Below are positions 12,901 to 23,437 of a stretch of 64,000 nt of DNA, piece by piece. The stretch covers positions 2,086,800 to 2,150,799 of the forward strand of contig NC_087388.1 of NCBI RefSeq assembly GCF_963675165.1, written 5' to 3'. The first letter of the stretch is position 1, and each line of letters begins with the position of its first letter. The notes under the pieces were generated by a model. It made no database searches. It saw only the letters and a list, made by a program, of their open reading frames with translations, and was not told the origin of the DNA. Source of the DNA: Halichondria panicea (Eukaryota > Porifera > Demospongiae > Suberitida > Halichondriidae). The translations under genes and the position numbers were made by a program.

Positions 12901-15900
12901 TCCACCTTTGTACAACACCGAGAGTGGGGTGTCACCAGCCTTGTTGATCGGCTCTGTGGAAGATTATCATAAGCAACTTAACCAACAATGATACATGCAC
13001 TTACTATTTAGATCAACATGCTTGTTGATGAGAGCCTTGATTGTCTCCAGGTTACCACGGGAACATTCAAGGAAGAGAGGAGTGTCTTCAGCATCATTTA
13101 CTGCAACTGCATGTGGTTACAAACAAATTGTGAGCACTAAAATTAACAGTTCACACTATAACTATACACACATTTTGTGTCACATTGATGTTTTTGAGCA
13201 AGATATTTAACAGTCTCCAAGTGTCTGTTTTTGTAGGCCAGTGAGAGTGGGGTGTCACCAGCCTTGTTGACTGGCTCTGCAGAATACCACCATAATTAAA
13301 TAAGATAAAAATGATAAACACTTACTATTTGGATCAACATGCTTGTTAATGAGAGCCTTAATCACATCCAGGTTACCACGGGAGCACTCAAGAAAGAGAG
13401 GAGTGTCTCCAGCCTCATTTACTGCAACTGCATGTGGTTACAAACAAATTGTGGGCACTAAAAGTTAACAGTTCACACTGTAACTATACACACATTTTGT
13501 GTCACATTGATGTTCTTGAGCAAGATATTTAACAGTCTCCAAGTGTCTGTTTTTGTAGGCCAGTGAGAGTGGGGTGTCACCAGCCTTGTTCACTGTACCT
13601 GCATGCATTCATGTACAATCATGTACATGTATATATGTACTGAGACCTATCACTCTGTCAGAGTGATAGGGATGAACTGCTTACTTCTAGCATAGATAAA
13701 CGAACAGAAAGGGATTGGAAACGCCTATCTGGCCCACGTAATAGAAGCTAGTTACGGTCACATGACAGGAAGCTCTAAAATAAACTCATCTTCCACTGCA
13801 AGCCCATAGCAACGATCTGTAGGAACAGCATCTAGATTCTGTAAAATTATGTGGGACTGTTTATAGAGGTTCAACTCTGGTGGAGCATGCTACTGTTTAC
13901 ATTCCTGAAGAAGAAGGCACGGTGCAGCTCAGGCAATTAGCCTTTGATTGAGCAATAATTATCTGCCCACGCCCCGCCCACGTCGTATGTTTTTGCTAAG
14001 AGTAATCAGAGGCTAATTACTTGAGCTGCACCGCGCCTGTCGTGCATCGTCTGGAGCGTAACAAGCCTATTCTGAGGGTGTGTCCTCACACGTTGATATT
14101 GTAATGGATCACGTGAGGCGTTTCCAATCCCTTTCTGTTCATTTATCTATGCTTCTAGCATCCAATGATATGCATGCACATACTTATATGTACCGAGTGA
14201 TGCAGCAATTAACATGGGGATGAACTGCTTACTTCTAGGATCACAACGATGTTCATTCACAAGGTACTTGACTGTGTCTAAGTGGCCATTGGCACAGGCC
14301 AGAGAGAGTGGGGTGTCACCAGCCTTGTTAACTGTGCCTGCATGTGCATGTATATAATACCGGTGTATTGAGTGATTCACCAAAATTCAAATTTAATGCT
14401 ATGCATATAAACTACTTACTTCTAGGATAACAATGCTGTTCATTCACAAGGTATATCACTGTATCTAAGTGGCCATTGGCACAGGCCAGAGAGAGTGGGG
14501 TGTCACCAGCCTTGTTGATCGGCTCTGTGGAAGATCATCATAAGCAACTTAACCAACAATGATACATGCACTTACTATTTAGATCAACATGCTTGTTGAT
14601 GAGAGCCTTGATTGTCTCCAGGTTACCACGGGAACATTCAAGGAAGAGAGGAGTGTCTTCAGCATCATTTACTGCAACTGCATGTAGTTACAAACAACAC
14701 TAAAATTAACAGTTCACACTATAACTATACACACATTTTGTGTCACATTGATGTTTTTGGGCAAGATATTTGACAGTATCCAAGTGTCTGTTTTTGTAGG
14801 CCAGTGAGAGTGGGGTGTCACCAGCCTTGTTGACTGGCTCTGCAGAATACCACCATAATTAAATAAGATAAAAATGATAAACACTTACTATTTGGATCAA
14901 CATGCTTGTTAATGAGAGCCTTAATCATCTCCAGGTTACCACAGGAGCACTCAAGAGAGAGAGGAGTGTCTCCAGCCTCATTTACTGCAACTGCATGTGG
15001 TTACAAACAAATTGTGGGCACTAAAAGTTAACAGTAACTATACACACATTTTGTGTCACATTGATGTTCTTGAGCAAGATATTTAACAGTCTCCAAGTGT
15101 CTGTTTTTGTAGGCCAGTGAGAGTGGGGTGTCACCAGCCTTGTTCACTGTACCTGCATGCATTCATGTACAATCATGTACATATATATGTACTGAGACCT
15201 ATCACTCTGTCAGAGTGATAGGGATGAACTGCTTACTTCTAGCATAGATAAACAAACAGAAAGGGATTGGAAACGCCTATCTGGCCCACGTAATAGAAGC
15301 TAGTTACGGTCACATGACAGGAAGCTCTAAAATAAACTCATCTTCCACTGCAAGCCCATAGCAACGATCTGTAGGAACAGCATCTAGAATCCGTAAAATT
15401 ATGTGGGACTGTTTATATAGAGGTTCAACTCTGGTGGAGCATGCTACTGTTTACATTCCTGAAAAAGAAGGCACGGTGCAGCTCAGGCAATTATATATAC
15501 GGTGGCCCTGAGGTACACACCTACTCCATTTTTCATTTGCGGTTCATTTCGCAGTTCAACTACGCTTCTGCAGTTCACTTTGCAGTTCACTTTTCAGTTC
15601 ACTTTGCAGTTCACTTTGCAGTTCACTTTGCAGATCACTTTTGCAGTTCTCTTCTGCAGTTCACTTTTGCAGTTCTCTTCTGCAGTTCACTTTTGCAGTT
15701 CTCTTCTGCAGTTCAACTATGCTTCTGCAATTCACTTTTGCAGTTCGCTTTTGCAGTTGACTTTTGCAGTTGCTCAATCACAATAAATGCTGATCATGTG
15801 GCAAGCCTGTAGAAACAGGTTACCATAAACAACAATAATAATTAGTTTGTTACAACTAATAAGAAACAGGCAAGAGAATATTATGCTGGCTAGCTATAGC

Positions 15901-18900
15901 TGTGTGTCTAATATCTCTGCAGTCTGTGTTTAAACGATTAGTTTGTAGGGTCTCCACGAGTAAAAGTATTTTATCAACAGATCTGGGGTATTTAATATCT
16001 GCATACATCCTACCCTATAGGCTATACCGTTGAGTTGTTGTGTAGATTAATGTGCCATGATAAACGTTAAACATAGACAGACACAGCAGAGACATAGCTA
16101 GCTAGCTAGCTATTAGTGCTACATAATAACATTCTCTTACTTGTTTCTTATTAAAGCACATGTGATTGAGCAGAAGCCAGACAACTGCAAAAGCAGAGCG
16201 AACTGAAAAAGTGAACTGCAAAGTGAACTGAAAAGTGAACTGCAAAGTGAACTGCAAAAATGAACTGCAAAGTGAACTGAAAAGTGAACTGCAAAGTGAA
16301 CTGAAAAGTGAACTGCAAAGTGAACTGAAAAGTGAACTGCAGAAGCGTAGTTGAACTGCAAAATGAACCGCAAATGAAAAATGGAGTAGGTGTGTACCTC
16401 AGGGCCACCGTATATATAGCCTTTGATTGAGCAATAATTATCCGCCCACGCCCCGCCCACGTTGTATGTTTTTGCTGAGAGTAATCAGAGGCTAATTACT
16501 TGAGCTGCACCGCGCCTGTCGTGCCTCCTCTGGAGCGTAACAAGCCTATTCTGAGGATGTGACGTCACACGTTGATATTGTAATGGATCACGTGAGGCGT
16601 TTCCAATCCCTTTCTGTTCGTTTATCTATGCTTCTAGCGTCCAACGATATGCATGCACATACTTATATGTACCGAGTGATGCAGCAATTAACATGGGGAT
16701 GAACTGCTTACTTCTAGGATCACAGCGATGTTCATTCACAAGGTACTTGACTGTGTCTAAGTGGCCATTGGCACAGGCCAGAGAGAGTGGGGTGTCACCA
16801 GCCTTGTTAACTGTGCCTGCATGTGCATGTATATAATACCGGTGTATTGAGTGATTCACCAAAATTCAAATTTAATGCTACGCATATAAACTACTTACTT
16901 CTAGGATAACAATGCTGTTCATTCACAAGGTATATCACTGTATCTAAGTGGCCATTGGCACAGGCCAGAGAGAGTGGGGTGTCACTGGCCTTATTGATTG
17001 TACCTGCATGTACACACAGAATTATGAGTATTGTTATACGATAAACTTCTTACTTCTAGGATCACAACGATGTTCATTCACAAGGTACTTGATTGTGTCT
17101 AAGTGGCCATTGGCACAGGCCAGAGAGAGTGGGGTGTCACCAGCCTTGTTGACTGGCTCTGTTGAAAGCCACCATCAACAATGTATTCAATACAGTAGCG
17201 TAGGGAGCAGGGGGACTCCATGCATCAGGGACTGGAGCCCCCCTTTATTTTTGGTGGCCGCGGTAATCTTGCAAGGCTAGCATTTTTAATATTTATCATT
17301 TCCTGCGTGTCTCAGCGCCTCCTCCAAGTGAGAGCCTATAGCTCCCTTTGTCAAAATATCTTCCTACGCCATTGCAGTATACGGTATAAGTTTTCGATTA
17401 TACTCTTTGGATCAGCATGCTGGTGTAAATTAATTTTGGTCTGGTCATCTCAAAAAGGGTTTTATTTTGATTCAAATTGTGAGTCACTGCATGACTGCCA
17501 ATAAAGTAATTAACAAGTATATGTGGGCTCATGCAAACTAACAAAGAAGTAGAGCCCTAGTGTATATAGGGTAATATTATATTGATTGAAAAATTCCTAA
17601 CCTTTTGGATTGAGGCTCACAGTTTCCACAAGATACTTGACCCAGTACAGCCAGCCATAGAATGCACCCACTGACAGAGCACTCGCACCTTCTTCTGCAG
17701 TTGTATTTGTATAGTATACTGGTACAGGCGTATAGCAAAATGGACTTTAACCCTTTCCCGGCTTTGATTATGTCGTCCTTGCTACCGATATTTTTCAAAA
17801 TTTCGTTGTGCGGGCTGTGTTTAGTCTCGAGGCCAGACTCCTCCCGGGGGAGAGAGTCTGGCAAACAGAGTCACTTTTCTTGGTTTTCATACAGTCAAAA
17901 ATGGGCGTGGCGGAAATGGGCGTGGTGACGATGCTAAAACTGGCTGGCTATTATCTCTACTCCCGATCCCGTACAGATTTAGTGAGATTTGAAAGATTTT
18001 CTGTACTTGAAATAACATTTTTAGTTGATGTATACGGGAATTTAAGTTAGCCATTGCCTACTGGCATAGTTTTAAAAATGACAAAGGTCAAGTACTATCA
18101 ACCTCCTCTGTGAAGTGGAATCATGCGACAGTTTAATTGCATTCTTGCGAATCTGATTGGAGATGTCAAATTTTGACATCTGAACCAAGAAAAGTGACTC
18201 TAAATGCCAGACCCTCTCCCTGGCACATGTCAGATCACGTGCAAGGGAGTGGTCTGGGGCCAGACTAGTTGGAGCTATATCAGAGGAGGTCGGACATCAC
18301 TTGAACTTTCACTAATTAATGACATTCCAGGCCAAATTGCTTTTCGTTTTTGCTGACTCAGCAGTAAGGTCTACTGACTTCTCTGCTAGTCTCTATTTTA
18401 GCCGCCCTCTAAAAGTTGGGCGGCCTAATCACGAGTTTATGTTATAGAGGGCGACTGATTCATGAGACAATATTTCTGCACGGTTTCTGTCGCTGAATCT
18501 GTTGACAGCTAGTTGAGTTTTTTTTTTTTTTTTTTTTTATAATAATTCTGCAAAATGCATGGATACACTAGTAGCATATTACGCTAACCTAATGTGCGCC
18601 CTGTATATATTACTTACAAAGCGAGTACAAATTAAAAATAAAGACTAATATTATACTAATGCAAGTGACAGAGTACATTTCTCTTATATGACAAAATCGA
18701 TGTACTTTCCTGCAGCTCCAGTGGTAATTCATTCCACACAGATATTGCCTTTGGGAAAAAAGAGTTCGCATATGCATTTGTTCTGCAAATTGGTCTTTCA
18801 AACTGTATATTTTTTGTGCTTCTTAGATTGAGAGGGCATACTCTTCTTTCCAGTGGTGGATCAGGGAATTTAAAGTTACCATTTATTACCTGGTAAAGGT

Positions 18901-21900
18901 ATGATAGCTTCAGTTTGGTGTCTCTATGATGGTTTTACTGGACCTAACCCTATCAGCACATAATACCCATACTAGCTAGATCCGCCTAGATCCAGTCATG
19001 TTCTACTGCTGAGTCAGCAAAAACGAAAAGCAATTTGGCCTGGAATGTCATTAAAAGGTCATAATTAGTGAAAGTTCAAGTGATGTCCAACTCGACTAGC
19101 CTCGACCTCGATCCCAGGCCTTACTTTTTCTTGCTGTTGTCACTGTTCATCCATAAATCATAAGAAAGACATAGTGAGGCAGCAAAGAAAGAAATGGGCG
19201 TACAGTTAAGAAAAAGTAATCTTATTGAACAATTGTGATAAAGAACAGAAAAAAAGGAGAGCCTGTGTAGAGGCTAATGTCCGACCTCCTCTGGAGCTAC
19301 CTTTTGACCTAGTTGGGCGTGGCCCCACCCTAGACGCGGACGTAGGGTTGGGCACCACTGCAATGTCAGGTTTGTTCCACTGGTACTTAGCTTTAGGGTG
19401 TGGCTAAGCATGAATATGATTAATTCCAAGTGGGCGGTAACCACAAAGCTCAGTTAGAATGCTACTGCAGGAGTCACTTTTGCATACCACTAGCTAGCTC
19501 TAATTGACCTGGGTGTTCCTGGATCAAGCTGGCTTGTCTACTATTGTTGCATTTTGATTTAATTCCTGTACTGTTAAATCTTAAATCTGCATTCTCACAG
19601 ATAGTACCCGATTTCAGGGCCCCCCCCCCCCCCACACTATAGCGCCCCTCCAGTGATAATGGGGCCCCACTTATATCTTGCAGCATAGATAGTAATCATG
19701 CTTGCAGCCTCAGCTTCAGGCTCTGAGTAACCTAAATGTCTCTTGTTGACTAGATCTCGCACGCAGTGCTTACCCAAACTAAGAGCTTACCCACTGTCTA
19801 TGGGTATAAGCAGCTCCTATATATCATAAGTCATATGACCAAGAGTTTGGTAACACCATGACTTGCAGGTGCTATTGGCTAATGTTAATTGACTATACCA
19901 TTATTTGTTCCCCTGTTACAAGTAAGTGCATGTATATATATATGGTTTCGTATAATTATATAGTTTGTTTATAATTTTAAATTTAAATATTCAGTTACCT
20001 CACTTAGTCAATAATATTTTTTACACTCTGCTCATATTTCATATGTCTCATGGGTCACTGTAAAAATTATATAAGCCTAAGAGCAATCATAAGTAGACTT
20101 TGACGGAGTCTTGGATAATGAAAGATCACAGAGAGAAACAAACATGCATGCATGCATGCATGCAACACATAAGTATATAATTATAGGAACAAAGACGAGC
20201 ATGGCCTCTTTACAAACAAAATATTGTCTACTGCTATGACATAGCATGATGCGCATGGTCTTGTTCTACATGCAAGAAGAGGCCAAGGGCTAATTCTACA
20301 GATAGAGAAATAAAATTAAAACCACGCATCACTTAAAATTTAAAGTATCCTCAGGTGCCACATGCAGGTGTTGATTACTATTCCACAATTTCTTGCTCTT
20401 CGATTTGCAGATAGGGGATTGCGAAGAGTCCCTTTGCCAGGAAACAAGTTCTTGATAACAAAGTGGGCTGCATGATCTGCTGCTCTAAACTGCATTGTCA
20501 GTAGCTATAGCCAACGTCTTATGCTCAGTATAAATGTATCATGTGCTGTGTATATACACTCGCAAGCCAGTACTGTTCACCATGCAACAGTACGTGACGA
20601 CTCCTGAGTCTATATGTGCTGTGTAAAATGGCTCTTTGTTCTACCACACTGTAACGCAGTTATTTTGTACATATCCTTTTTCCTCAGTGACCAAGGCAGC
20701 ACAAATTGTAGCTATATTACTTAGAAATCTACATGACTGTAAACATATATAGCCATTGCTTCCCAACTCAACCACCTATTACTGTTGTGCTGGCTTGACT
20801 CTACTGCTCAGAATAGATTTCTCTAGGGAGGGGTCTAGGTCGCTAGTGTTTTAGAGTCATGGCCCCAAAACAAGGGGGAGCCCCATATTGCTTCTACACA
20901 GGATTATCTCAAATAAGAGTGACAGGATCATACAGAGTGCACACATTCTTAGCAAATTTGCACTCACTGATGTCCAGTAGAGCTTCCACAATATCCTTCC
21001 ATTGCATGTCAATATTCTCGAATTTAGCTGCCCGGAGTGTTTCTACTGTGGGATGTTGGCTCTTCTTTATACTTTCCAGTTGATCATTGTCCAATCCCAA
21101 TTGAACACCAAGTTGAAGCCATCGGTCACATTCCAGCCGACTCAGCTGTTCCAGTGTTGGGTACAAGGGCAAGGGATCTACATAAAATGGTTAGAAGGAT
21201 ATTTAGAAGCCAAAGACAGATATGTGAGCAAAATTGCTTTAATAAGTACGCACATGCAATTCTAAATGAAAAAAGCTGCAGGAAAATCAAAAGACGGCGC
21301 TTGTATACTGAATAAAATTAATGGGACATGTACGGGAAACCATTGATCAGACTCTAGCTGCACTGACATTGCAAAATACATACTGGCTATAACTTGCATG
21401 TACAACGGAATGACCAACTCACCTCTAGGTCCAGGCTGGAACCTCTCTACACAGTCTACCAATGAATGGTACCCCTTCACTCTGGCCCAATCAGCAGCAG
21501 TCAGTTCATTACTGTCTTTGATATCTGCGTGGTGTTGAACACAGGAACTGAGCATGAACCGCATGACATGTAGCATATAGTGTACATGAGCCAGACTTTA
21601 CTATTTTGGGGTACATGACCATTCGAATTCACCAATTAAAATGGCATTCTCAAAGCCTGTTCATAGGTTCAAGTAAGTATAAGAACTGACTTTCAGTATA
21701 TAGTATATTTAGGTGCCTGTTTATAGCTTTCGCATGTTAAGAATTGCAGCGTCCATGCATGGTCATCAAACATCTTGATTGTTACTTTGTCACTCCTCTT
21801 GGTGAGACTTTCTATATGTCAGTTGACTTTCTATATGTGACATGCAGTTGTATACATATACAACTGTTGGGCATACTCAACGACAGAATGCTTCACTATA

Positions 21901-23437
21901 TAAACAAGAGTTCGATTACATGCATTCAATGTGATTCTAGCTCTTATTGCCAAACTTGAACTACACTATATAACCAACAGTTTTGCAAGCGTGATTCATA
22001 GGTCCATGCATGCATGTAATTGGACTATATATACAGTTGAACTAAGCAATGCATTTGTACGTTGTGTGTTTCGACTATGTTCAATTTGTTTAATCAGGAT
22101 GTAATGCACGAACAGGTTCGCCATGGTCGATCTATATCTTAGAGACACTTAATTTCAACAGTTTTGTTCACTGTTTGATGTGGTTTAATTGATACGCCAA
22201 ACAAGTTTGAACTACGTATATACATTGCTTTAGGTATAAACAGTTTAGAGACTAGTTGATAAGATCTACATGGGAAGTACATGATGGGAAAAGTGCCTCA
22301 AAGCAGGTATACTATGGGATTTAGTATACCTATAGTATTCCATTGTCAAGTAATTGTATTGTAGTCAAGCCTCGAGGGAAAGGTTTGCACATGCGCACTA
22401 GTATCTAAACTGTTTCGTCAGTATCCATGCATGTGATTTAGAAACCCTCAGCCACTTGTAGTATCCTCGCTACGCTCGGGATGCTAAATCAGTACCTTTG
22501 GGCTTCTAAATCCCATAGACACGTCCAAAACAGTGTGTAACTATTATAGTTTGACGTATTTTTATTTAGGGTAGTTCGACCATCTGAATCTGTTAGAACA
22601 CTTAATCTTTCCAAAACAATTGGCGTGATTTACATGCATGCATTGCATGCGTTTGAGTATGCCAAACTGGTCCAAATTAAGAAGTTTAGCAGGTTGAACC
22701 ACCTCCCTGTTTGTACGGTAAGCATGAAAATCACCACATGAACTCTATGTATATCCAGCCAGGAAACATGCCAAACAAGTGTGGTAAGTATATACATGTA
22801 TACGTTACAGTATTGAGTAGACAATTAATGTGCAATTTGTCTTAGCGCATATTTACAATTATACCTAAGCTTGCTATAGCTACATGGCGGCCACTTCTAT
22901 ACGTACCTACTTACTGACACAGCTGTTATACTAACACCCTGCATGTATGGCTCACCTGTGGGACAGTGCATGGTGCTTCATTAGGAGCTTAGCAATGATC
23001 TTGTTGTTGTTGTAACATGCTGAGTGTAAGGGGGTCCAACCACGAATACTTGTAGCAGCTACAAAGGCTCCAAACTTGATGAGTAGTTCTGTACTATGAA
23101 GATGGTTTTGAGCACATGCCATGTGTAGTGGAGTGTGCCTTCGCTTCTCTACAGTGTAGTAGTCGCTGTTGGGTGGAGCTCCTCTCTGTAGCAGCTCCAG
23201 CACTGCTTGATCATGACCATAGTAGCTAGCCGAGTAAAGTTGTTCAGCAAGGTATTCACTGTATGGGAATACAATTTGAGTGTGCATGGTAAATCAACTG
23301 ATCCTGAGTATGAAACAATCATGCATGCCAACTGTTATGTGGTTTATTACAAGTTGTAATCTCTATTAATAACTACCCATTGAAGGATTAACATGCATGC
23401 ACTATAGTGAGCAGTTTTCTCACCTGTTAGTATTCAT
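5909..23437 (-). CDS. Ankyrin - death - ankyrin - Roc-COR - death domain protein (27-exon model)
   Basis: My joined model, minus strand: 23437-23424, 23258-22956, 21547-21423, 21177-20968, 17694-17602, fourteen one-repeat ankyrin exons between 17158 and 12849, 9465-9385, 9325-7050, 6981-6924, 6871-6765, 6678-6514, 6422-6395, 6341-6229, 6091-5909. Every junction is GT-AG and phase-compatible, and the total is 5214 nt (1737 aa plus stop). Domain order: ankyrin repeats, a death domain, many ankyrin repeats, a Roc GTPase (GDGGVGKST, DFAGQKEF), a COR region, then death-fold segments. Family knowledge: Roc-COR (ROCO) proteins are GTP-regulated scaffolds, and death domains recruit signalling partners. 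The weakest joints are the 14-nt first exon, the 28-nt exon at 6422 and the 3.3-kb intron 20967-17695. Two neighbouring genes instead of one cannot be excluded without transcripts. Confidence 0.66.
7050..9325 (-). CDS. Roc-COR core exon
   Basis: A single 2276-nt exon with acceptor CTTATAG before 9325 and donor CTG/GTGAGT after 7050. It begins with the end of an ankyrin repeat (LLLAVKQG...IIKLLLKHGAK). The Roc GTPase follows: P-loop GDGGVGKST at about 9071-9045, switch II DFAGQKEF at about 8903-8880, and a G4-like GSHADQ at about 8700. A COR-type region (LPHLVKICDQLHKSGLLLFL, FFPALI, WILETSQ) makes up the middle. The last 90 residues (VVQALEMWRSETEGTYSCLR) look like the second half of a further death domain. 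GTP-binding residues appear intact, so GTPase activity is plausible. No kinase domain follows, unlike LRRK or DAPK proteins. Confidence 0.85.
9385..9465 (-). CDS. Short ankyrin exon before the Roc-COR exon
   Basis: An 81-nt phase 1-1 exon (acceptor TTATTGCAG, donor ACTG/GTTAAA) encoding AIYRAESGHIKAIQLVL, the helical part of an ankyrin repeat. It joins in frame to the repeat remnant at the start of the Roc-COR exon. Confidence 0.65.
9688..10219. mobile_element. MITE with CAGGGGCG ends and an internal 201-bp tandem duplication
   Basis: The ends CAGGGGCGTAACTAG and CTAGTTACGCTCCTG are inverted repeats, flanked by CTCTC on both sides (5-bp target duplication). Inside, a 201-bp unit beginning GCAATGAGGCAGAGGAGACC is repeated at 9702 and 9903 with few differences. 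A second element with CAGGGGCG ends and a 5-bp duplication lies at 27737-28240. It sits in an intron of the Roc-COR gene. No coding capacity was seen. Confidence 0.72.
10664..10925. mobile_element. MITE with GTAAGACCTCTAATTAAGGC ends
   Basis: A near-perfect inverted repeat of about 25 bp opens at 10668 (GTAAGACCTCTAATTAAGGC) and closes at 10921 (GCCTTAATTAGAGGTCTTAC). The interior is non-coding. It lies in the intron between the ankyrin array and the Roc-COR exons. Similar words (GGTCGC, GACCTCTATTTAGG) recur near 42210-42420, pointing to a shared family. Confidence 0.72.
11025..11340. mobile_element. MITE with GACGTCTGGTCACTATT ends
   Basis: GACGTCTGGTCACTATT at 11025 is matched in inverted orientation by AATAGTGACCAGACGTC ending at 11340. 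The interior has no gene. The intronic stretch from 11341 to 12589 shows no further gene or clear element. Confidence 0.68.
12590..12695. mobile_element. Single end of a pogo-like element
   Basis: The segment contains GACCGGTATA twice and ends in GCCGGATTAGCCAGAGTCTACTGTA, read here in two parts: GCCGGATTAGCC then AGAGTCTACTG. This resembles the right terminus of the 1088-1504 element. I found no matching left terminus, so it is a solo end or a degraded copy. Confidence 0.4.
12849..17158 (-). CDS. Ankyrin array: fourteen one-repeat exons
   Basis: Exons: 17158-17054, 17003-16899, 16816-16712, 15152-15048, 14990-14889, 14839-14735, 14677-14576, 14524-14420, 14337-14233, 13598-13494, 13427-13326, 13276-13172, 13106-13005, 12953-12849. 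Each is 105 or 102 nt, phase 1 at both ends, and encodes one 34-35 residue ankyrin repeat (NKAGDTPLSLA plus a helix). Three subtypes appear: P (ACANGHLDTVKYLV), Q (AYKNRHLETVKYLA) and R (ECSRGNLETIKALI). The order is P, P-P-Q-R-Q-R, P-P-Q-R-Q-R, then a divergent last repeat (LYKGGHWEVVKYLA). Because all exons are symmetric, any could be skipped without a frameshift. Q exons use an unusual AAAT/GTGTGT donor, so their splicing efficiency is uncertain. Confidence 0.8.
13689..14155. mobile_element. MITE, copy 1, in an ankyrin-array intron
   Basis: Inverted ends AGATAAACGAACAG...GGGATTGGAAACGCC and GGCGTTTCCAATCCC...TTTATCT. The interior contains a second inverted pair (GGTGCAGCTCAGGCAATTA and TAATTACTTGAGCTGCACC). 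Immediately outside the left end is GAACTGCTTACTTCTAG, which matches the 3' end and donor of a P-type ankyrin exon, so the element may have destroyed an exon. Confidence 0.75.
15243..16629. mobile_element. MITE, copy 2, split by a nested element
   Basis: It has the same ends and interior as copy 1, co-duplicated with the surrounding ankyrin exons. It is interrupted at the CAATTA/GCC point by the 923-bp element at 15494-16416. Confidence 0.75.
15494..16416. mobile_element. Nested element with long repeat-rich inverted ends and TA duplication
   Basis: It begins TATATACGGTGGCCCTGAGG and ends in the inverse CCTCAGGGCCACCGTATATA. Each arm contains a tandem array of a unit of about 12 bp (TTTGCAGTTCAC in the left arm, about 15565-15770; the complement in the right arm, about 16195-16345). 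Comparison with MITE copy 1 gives the empty site, where a single TA lies at the insertion point; two are present here. TA duplication fits a Tc1/mariner-type non-autonomous element. Long open frames of VHFAVHF residues across it are artefacts of the 12-mer array. Confidence 0.8.
17191..17380. mobile_element. Possible MITE with CAGTAGCGTAGG ends
   Basis: ATACAGTAGCGTAGGGAGC on the left is mirrored by TTCCTACGCCATTGCAGTAT on the right with mismatches. The interior includes a GGAGCCCCCC motif common in such elements. The call is tentative. Confidence 0.4.
17602..17694 (-). CDS. Ankyrin-like exon joining the internal death domain to the array
   Basis: A 93-nt phase 1-1 exon (acceptor CAACTGCAG, donor AAAG/GTTAGG) encoding ALSVGAFYGWLYWVKYLVE, an ankyrin helix pair. 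It lacks the usual TPL hairpin start. It receives the phase-1 donor of the death-domain exon at 20968 and passes in frame to 17158. Confidence 0.6.
17822..18257. mobile_element. Inverted-repeat element, TAGTCT ends
   Basis: Left end TAGTCTCGAGGCCAGACTCC, right end GGTCTGGGGCCAGACTA. An inner inverted pair is stronger (AGAGTCACTTTTCTTGGTT at about 17868 and AACCAAGAAAAGTGACTCT at about 18183). No matching 9-bp flanking duplication was found, so the outer boundaries may belong to two different elements. Confidence 0.5.
18281..19292. mobile_element. CAGAGGAGGT-type element, interrupted by a nested TAGCCTCGA element
   Basis: It starts CAGAGGAGGTCGGACATCAC and ends GTCCGACCTCCTCTG, with inverted arms of about 110 bp (TTTCACTAATTA...GCCAAATTGCTTTTCG). 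Flanks GAGCTATAT and GAGCTACCT match at 7 of 9 bases. The right arm is split by 19097-19276, whose ends are TAGCCTCGACC and AGAGGCTA. A shorter relative is at 30602-31018. A run of about 20 T lies inside at about 18519. Confidence 0.62.
19293..20967. other. Intron sequence, no gene seen
   Basis: It contains a C-homopolymer (about 19619-19634), a (CATG)n run (about 20145-20165) and AT-rich sequence. I see no coding frame with homology to a known domain. Confidence 0.5.
20968..21177 (-). CDS. Internal death-domain exon
   Basis: A 210-nt phase 1-1 exon (acceptor TTATGTAG, donor ATCA/GTGAGT). It encodes a compact death domain: LEQLSRLECDRWLQLGVQLG, LDNDQLESIKKS, then MQWKDIVEALLDI. The W-x-x-LG-x-x-LG pattern and the LESIK helix are characteristic. 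It follows ankyrin repeats and precedes more ankyrin repeats, an unusual position for a death domain. Reading past the donor hits a stop within about 20 codons, so an unspliced isoform would end here. Confidence 0.75.
21423..23437 (-). CDS. N-terminal ankyrin exons and proposed start
   Basis: Exon 23258-22956 encodes ankyrin repeats (LYSASYYGHDQAVLELLQRG, TPLHMACAQNHLHSTELLI, GWTPLHSACYNNNKIIAKLL). Exon 21547-21423 continues with KDSNELTAADWARVKGYHSL and ends phase 1. The proposed start is a 14-nt exon at 23437-23424 (ATG, four codons, then AG/GTGAGA in phase 2), which joins in frame to the acceptor at 23259. The two ankyrin exons are solid; the tiny first exon is plausible but unproven. Between 21548 and 22955 I see only intron sequence. 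Confidence 0.68.

Larger units (their letters stand above)
12980..17003. repeat. 2.48-kb tandem duplication inside the ankyrin array
   Basis: Corresponding exons are 2479 bp apart (17003/14524 and 16816/14337), then 1554-1571 bp apart after the MITE (15152/13598, 14839/13276, 14677/13106). The 925-bp difference equals the nested insertion at 15494-16416 plus its TA duplication. Each unit carries six ankyrin exons and one copy of the 460-bp MITE. Confidence 0.85.

Noticed and set aside
15441-16460. Open frames of repeated VHFAVHF-type residues on both strands
   Set aside because: They are translations of the 12-bp tandem repeats in the arms of a transposable element; both strands and several frames are open for the same reason.
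13600-16700. CRISPR-like array
   Set aside because: The regularly spaced repeats are ankyrin exons and MITE arms, not short identical repeats with unique spacers.
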